From an uncultured Brachyspira sp. (lineage in GTDB: Bacteria; Spirochaetota; Brachyspiria; Brachyspirales; Brachyspiraceae), in NCBI RefSeq assembly GCF_944390845.1, contig NZ_CALXRM010000006.1, positions 1 through 64,000 of the forward strand: DNA of 64,000 nucleotides, read 5' to 3'. The notes under the pieces were generated by a model. The model was not told where the DNA came from and did no database searches. It worked only from the letters and a program-made list of their open reading frames with translations. A program made the position numbers and the translations under genes. Below, one piece after another: positions 61,733-64,000 of this stretch; position 1 is the stretch's first letter, and every line of letters begins with the position of its first letter.

Positions 61733-62583
61733 AAAAATATATATTACTATTATTTATAATATCATCATTTTTATTTGCAAGAGTACCTGTAGACCCTAAT
61801 AGAATTAGAATAACAAGTACATTCGGAGAATTCAGAACAGACCACTTTCATAACGGAGTAGATTTCGGCGGAAATAGAATGGAAATATATCCTGTTAAAG
61901 ACGGAGAAATAGTTTATTATATAGATGAAGAAGAAGACCCTACAAGACCTCTTTATGGTGTTGGAAATGTGGTTATGATAGAACACCCTGATAATTTAAG
62001 AAGCTATTATTATCATATAGAACCAGGTACTATAGAAAAATCCTATGCTAAAGTAACAGAAAAAAATGTTATTGCTCTTACAGGAAACAGCGGAAGATCT
62101 GGAGGAGCACATTTACATTTAACAATAGAAAATATGAAAGAAGGATTAGTAGTAGACCCTTTAGAATATTTATCTATAAGTAAAGGTTCAACTCAGGCAC
62201 CATTAATACATGGAATTTATTTGAGAACTGAAAACAGACTTATACAAATAAAAGACAAAATGCCTATGAGTTACAACGGAGAAATAAAATTATTCGTAAA
62301 AGCTTATGACTTACTTGGAAGCATACCTATGGGGCTTAAAAGAGTAAAAATATTTATGAATAATGAATTAGTAAGAGATTATGATTTCACATATTTTATA
62401 AAAAGGGATAATGTATATTATATATCCCCAAATTATACTTTTGAAGAAGTATATGGTGTAGATTCACATTTCTATAGAGGCGGTGTCTTTACTCCTAAAA
62501 GAGGAAAATATACATTCAAAGCAGAAGTTACAGATTTTGACAATAAAACCGTAGTGTTAACAAGAACAGTTAATTTTTATTAA
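61729..62583 (+). CDS. M23 (LytM) peptidase, short form
   Basis: A 284-residue exported peptidase with signal peptide (MKKYILLLFIISSFLFA). The M23 domain is N-terminal here: FHNGVDFGG (HxxxD) and GGAHLHLTIEN (HxH), so all four zinc ligands are present. A beta-rich C-terminal domain follows (residues about 160-284). The ATG overlaps the stop of the propeller gene (4 nt). It differs from the first M23 protein in domain order, so the two are unlikely to be simple duplicates. Confidence 0.9.
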   Translation: MKKYILLLFIISSFLFARVPVDPNRIRITSTFGEFRTDHFHNGVDFGGNRMEIYPVKDGEIVYYIDEEEDPTRPLYGVGNVVMIEHPDNLRSYYYHIEPGTIEKSYAKVTEKNVIALTGNSGRSGGAHLHLTIENMKEGLVVDPLEYLSISKGSTQAPLIHGIYLRTENRLIQIKDKMPMSYNGEIKLFVKAYDLLGSIPMGLKRVKIFMNNELVRDYDFTYFIKRDNVYYISPNYTFEEVYGVDSHFYRGGVFTPKRGKYTFKAEVTDFDNKTVVLTRTVNFY

Positions 62584-62646
62584 CTATATTTTTCATCTTG
62601 ACTAATTATTATAATATTATATAATCTTTGATATGAAGTTAATTAA

Positions 62647-62702
62647 GTCTACAGTCTACAGTCTACAGTCTACAGTCTACAGTCTACAGTCTACAGTCTA
62701 CA
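62647..62702. repeat. Heptanucleotide tandem repeat, 8 copies
   Basis: Eight perfect copies of GTCTACA in a row (56 bp), followed by a partial GT. It lies in the 200-bp spacer, ending 81 bp before the putative glycosyltransferase gene. Perfect short repeats of this size change copy number by slippage, so it is a candidate phase-variation switch acting on promoter spacing, or simply a VNTR. Confidence 0.95.
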
Positions 62703-62783
62703 GTTAAATAATAATTATAATAACTTCTTTTTTATATCTAACAAAAAAAATTTATCCTCATATAAAAATAAAAGGTATGTATT

Positions 62784-63695
62784 ATGATGAATATAGTTAT
62801 AATACATACAGGATTTGCTAAATATTTAGTTTACACATTAAAAAAACTAAAAACAACAAATAAAAATGCCAGTATATTTTTGATATCTGATAGAGAATAT
62901 AAAGAATATTCTCAATATTCCACATTTGTTGATATAAAAAAAGTTACTAAAGAAGAAGCTATAACATTCAAAAATAAATATATACATTTAGGTAAAAGTG
63001 ATCCGAATTATGAAATGTTTTGTATGCAAAGATGGATTATATTAAAAGACTTTATGAAAGAATATAATATAAACGAATGCTTTCATATTGACAGTGATGT
63101 ATTATTATTTTCCGATTTAAATGAAGTCTTAAAACCATTTGTTAAGTATGATATATCTTTAGCAAATAAATTAGCTCTAACTATGTATATAAGAAATATA
63201 AAAGTTTTAGAGGAATTTTCAAAATATCTATTATTTAAATATACTGATGAAAAAGAAATAAATAAATTAAAAAGTATGTACTATGATGATCCAAACAGAC
63301 TAAATAATGGTGTTGCTGGAAGCATATCTGATATGGACATTTCAAGAGAATTTTTTTCACAAACAAATTTTCAAGTTGGCAACCTATCCGAAATAGAAAA
63401 TGATTCAATATTTGATTTTGCAATTCTTTATGGAAGTCCGAATTTTGAAATGTTAAAGAAAGATAAATATGAAATGAAAAAAATATACTTTGAAAATGAC
63501 ATTCCATTTTGCAATTATAGTAAAGACGGAATAAATAAAAAAATAAGATTCCATTCATTACATTTTCTTGTTTGGACAAAACCGTATATGAAAAAACTTG
63601 CAAATAATATAGATTTAAATTTTAATCCATATTATATAAATATATATAGAGAATTAACCGTTTTCAAAAATAAAATAAAAAAACTTTTCAATTAA
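62784..63695 (+). CDS. Putative glycosyltransferase (GT-A-like)
   Basis: A 303-residue cytosolic protein. The start VIIHTGFAKYLVYTLKKLKT and the sequence ECFHIDSDVLLFSDLNEVL (a D-x-D type metal/nucleotide-sugar site) resemble nucleotide-diphospho-sugar transferases that act on lipooligosaccharide or other surface glycans. A further LNNGVAGSISDMDISREFF region resembles acceptor-site loops. It ends with a basic tail (FKNKIKKLFN) that may touch the membrane. Family assignment is moderate. The upstream heptamer repeat suggests variable expression. Confidence 0.65.
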   Translation: MMNIVIIHTGFAKYLVYTLKKLKTTNKNASIFLISDREYKEYSQYSTFVDIKKVTKEEAITFKNKYIHLGKSDPNYEMFCMQRWIILKDFMKEYNINECFHIDSDVLLFSDLNEVLKPFVKYDISLANKLALTMYIRNIKVLEEFSKYLLFKYTDEKEINKLKSMYYDDPNRLNNGVAGSISDMDISREFFSQTNFQVGNLSEIENDSIFDFAILYGSPNFEMLKKDKYEMKKIYFENDIPFCNYSKDGINKKIRFHSLHFLVWTKPYMKKLANNIDLNFNPYYINIYRELTVFKNKIKKLFN

Positions 63696-63731
63696 TTTAC
63701 TAATTATAAAAAATATAGTATAATAATTTTC

Positions 63732-64000
63732 ATGAATTTTAAATTAGAATCAAATTTCAAGCCTTCAGGGGATCAAGTAACTGCAATAGACTCCTTAGTT
63801 AAAGGGCTTGAAAATAAAAATAAATATCAAACTCTTCTTGGAGTTACTGCTAGCGGAAAAACATTTACTATAGCTAATGTTATAGAAAAAGCTAATCGCC
63901 CTACACTTGTAATGTCGCATAATAAAACTTTGGCGGCTCAGCTTTACAGAGAATTAAAAGACTTTTTTCCAAATAATGCCGTTGAATATTTCGTTTCATA
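63732..64000 (+). CDS. uvrB: Excinuclease ABC subunit B, 5' part
   Basis: The first 89 codons of UvrB are present and the gene runs off the window. The start [19 protein letters not shown] and the Walker A region [18 protein letters not shown], followed by [11 protein letters not shown], are diagnostic. UvrB is the damage-verifying helicase of nucleotide excision repair. TATAAT at 63719-63724 stands 7 nt before the ATG and no Shine-Dalgarno is visible, so the mRNA may be leaderless. Confidence 0.95.
   Translation, partial: MNFKLESNFKPSGDQVTAIDSLVKGLENKNKYQTLLGVTASGKTFTIANVIEKANRPTLVMSHNKTLAAQLYRELKDFFPNNAVEYFVS

Noticed and set aside
62647-62702. CRISPR array
   Set aside because: The repeat is 7 bp with no spacers and there are no cas genes.

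Overview
The window is a chromosomal segment of an AT-rich, host-associated anaerobic spirochaete. The best fit is Brachyspira, judged from protein-level resemblance, very low GC, secreted ankyrin-repeat proteins, a Cache-type chemoreceptor, lipoproteins, and short hairpin and 'GGGCTTTGCCCC' repeats between genes. The genus call is inference; no marker gene such as rRNA is present.

Layout. 0.5-5.6 kb: arginine/ornithine genes argC, argJ, argB, argD, separated by unusual repeat-filled spacers. 6.0-8.5 kb: a TetR-controlled ABC exporter whose permease is frameshifted. 8.5-10.9 kb: a four-gene minus-strand operon (HD protein, nicotinamidase, DNA alkyl-repair methyltransferase, GNAT). 11.0-18.2 kb: three secreted ankyrin-repeat proteins, an Rpn-type nuclease and an Old Yellow Enzyme. 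18.7-31.1 kb: housekeeping genes (PLP homeostasis protein, YaaR, tsaB, chemoreceptor, mnmH, ricT-like, trpS, dnaE). 31.5-35.4 kb: an envelope operon (CheX-like, amidase, CNNM/CorC, CapA). 35.7-42.45 kb: a compact minus-strand operon that looks like an undescribed RiPP system. 42.66-45.8 kb: a JAMM-DinG helicase fusion and a GNAT. 45.8-48.2 kb: a LicB/LicA-like choline pair. 48.3-57.6 kb: exported propeller protein, S55 peptidase, bifunctional nuclease, transglutaminase-like/TPR protein, PfkB kinase, penicillin-binding protein, tRNA-Cys. 57.9-63.7 kb: TPR protein, two M23 peptidases flanking a membrane propeller protein, a heptanucleotide tandem repeat and a putative glycosyltransferase. The window ends inside uvrB.

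Most exciting region. A 50-codon gene at 42302-42454, with a good promoter and a GGAGG ribosome binding site, encodes a peptide ending CWGNYAKYNKGY. This tail holds three back-to-back aromatic-X-Asn/Lys triplets (WGN, YAK, YNK), the pattern that three-residue cyclophane-forming radical SAM enzymes modify. It is followed, at 8 bp or with overlaps, by a radical SAM/SPASM enzyme, a second radical SAM enzyme with a C-terminal cysteine cluster, a HemK-like methyltransferase, and a 1268-residue UvrA-like ABC protein carrying a third, degenerate UvrA half-module. No exporter or peptidase is present. I infer a modified peptide whose target or immunity mechanism may involve DNA through the UvrA-like protein.
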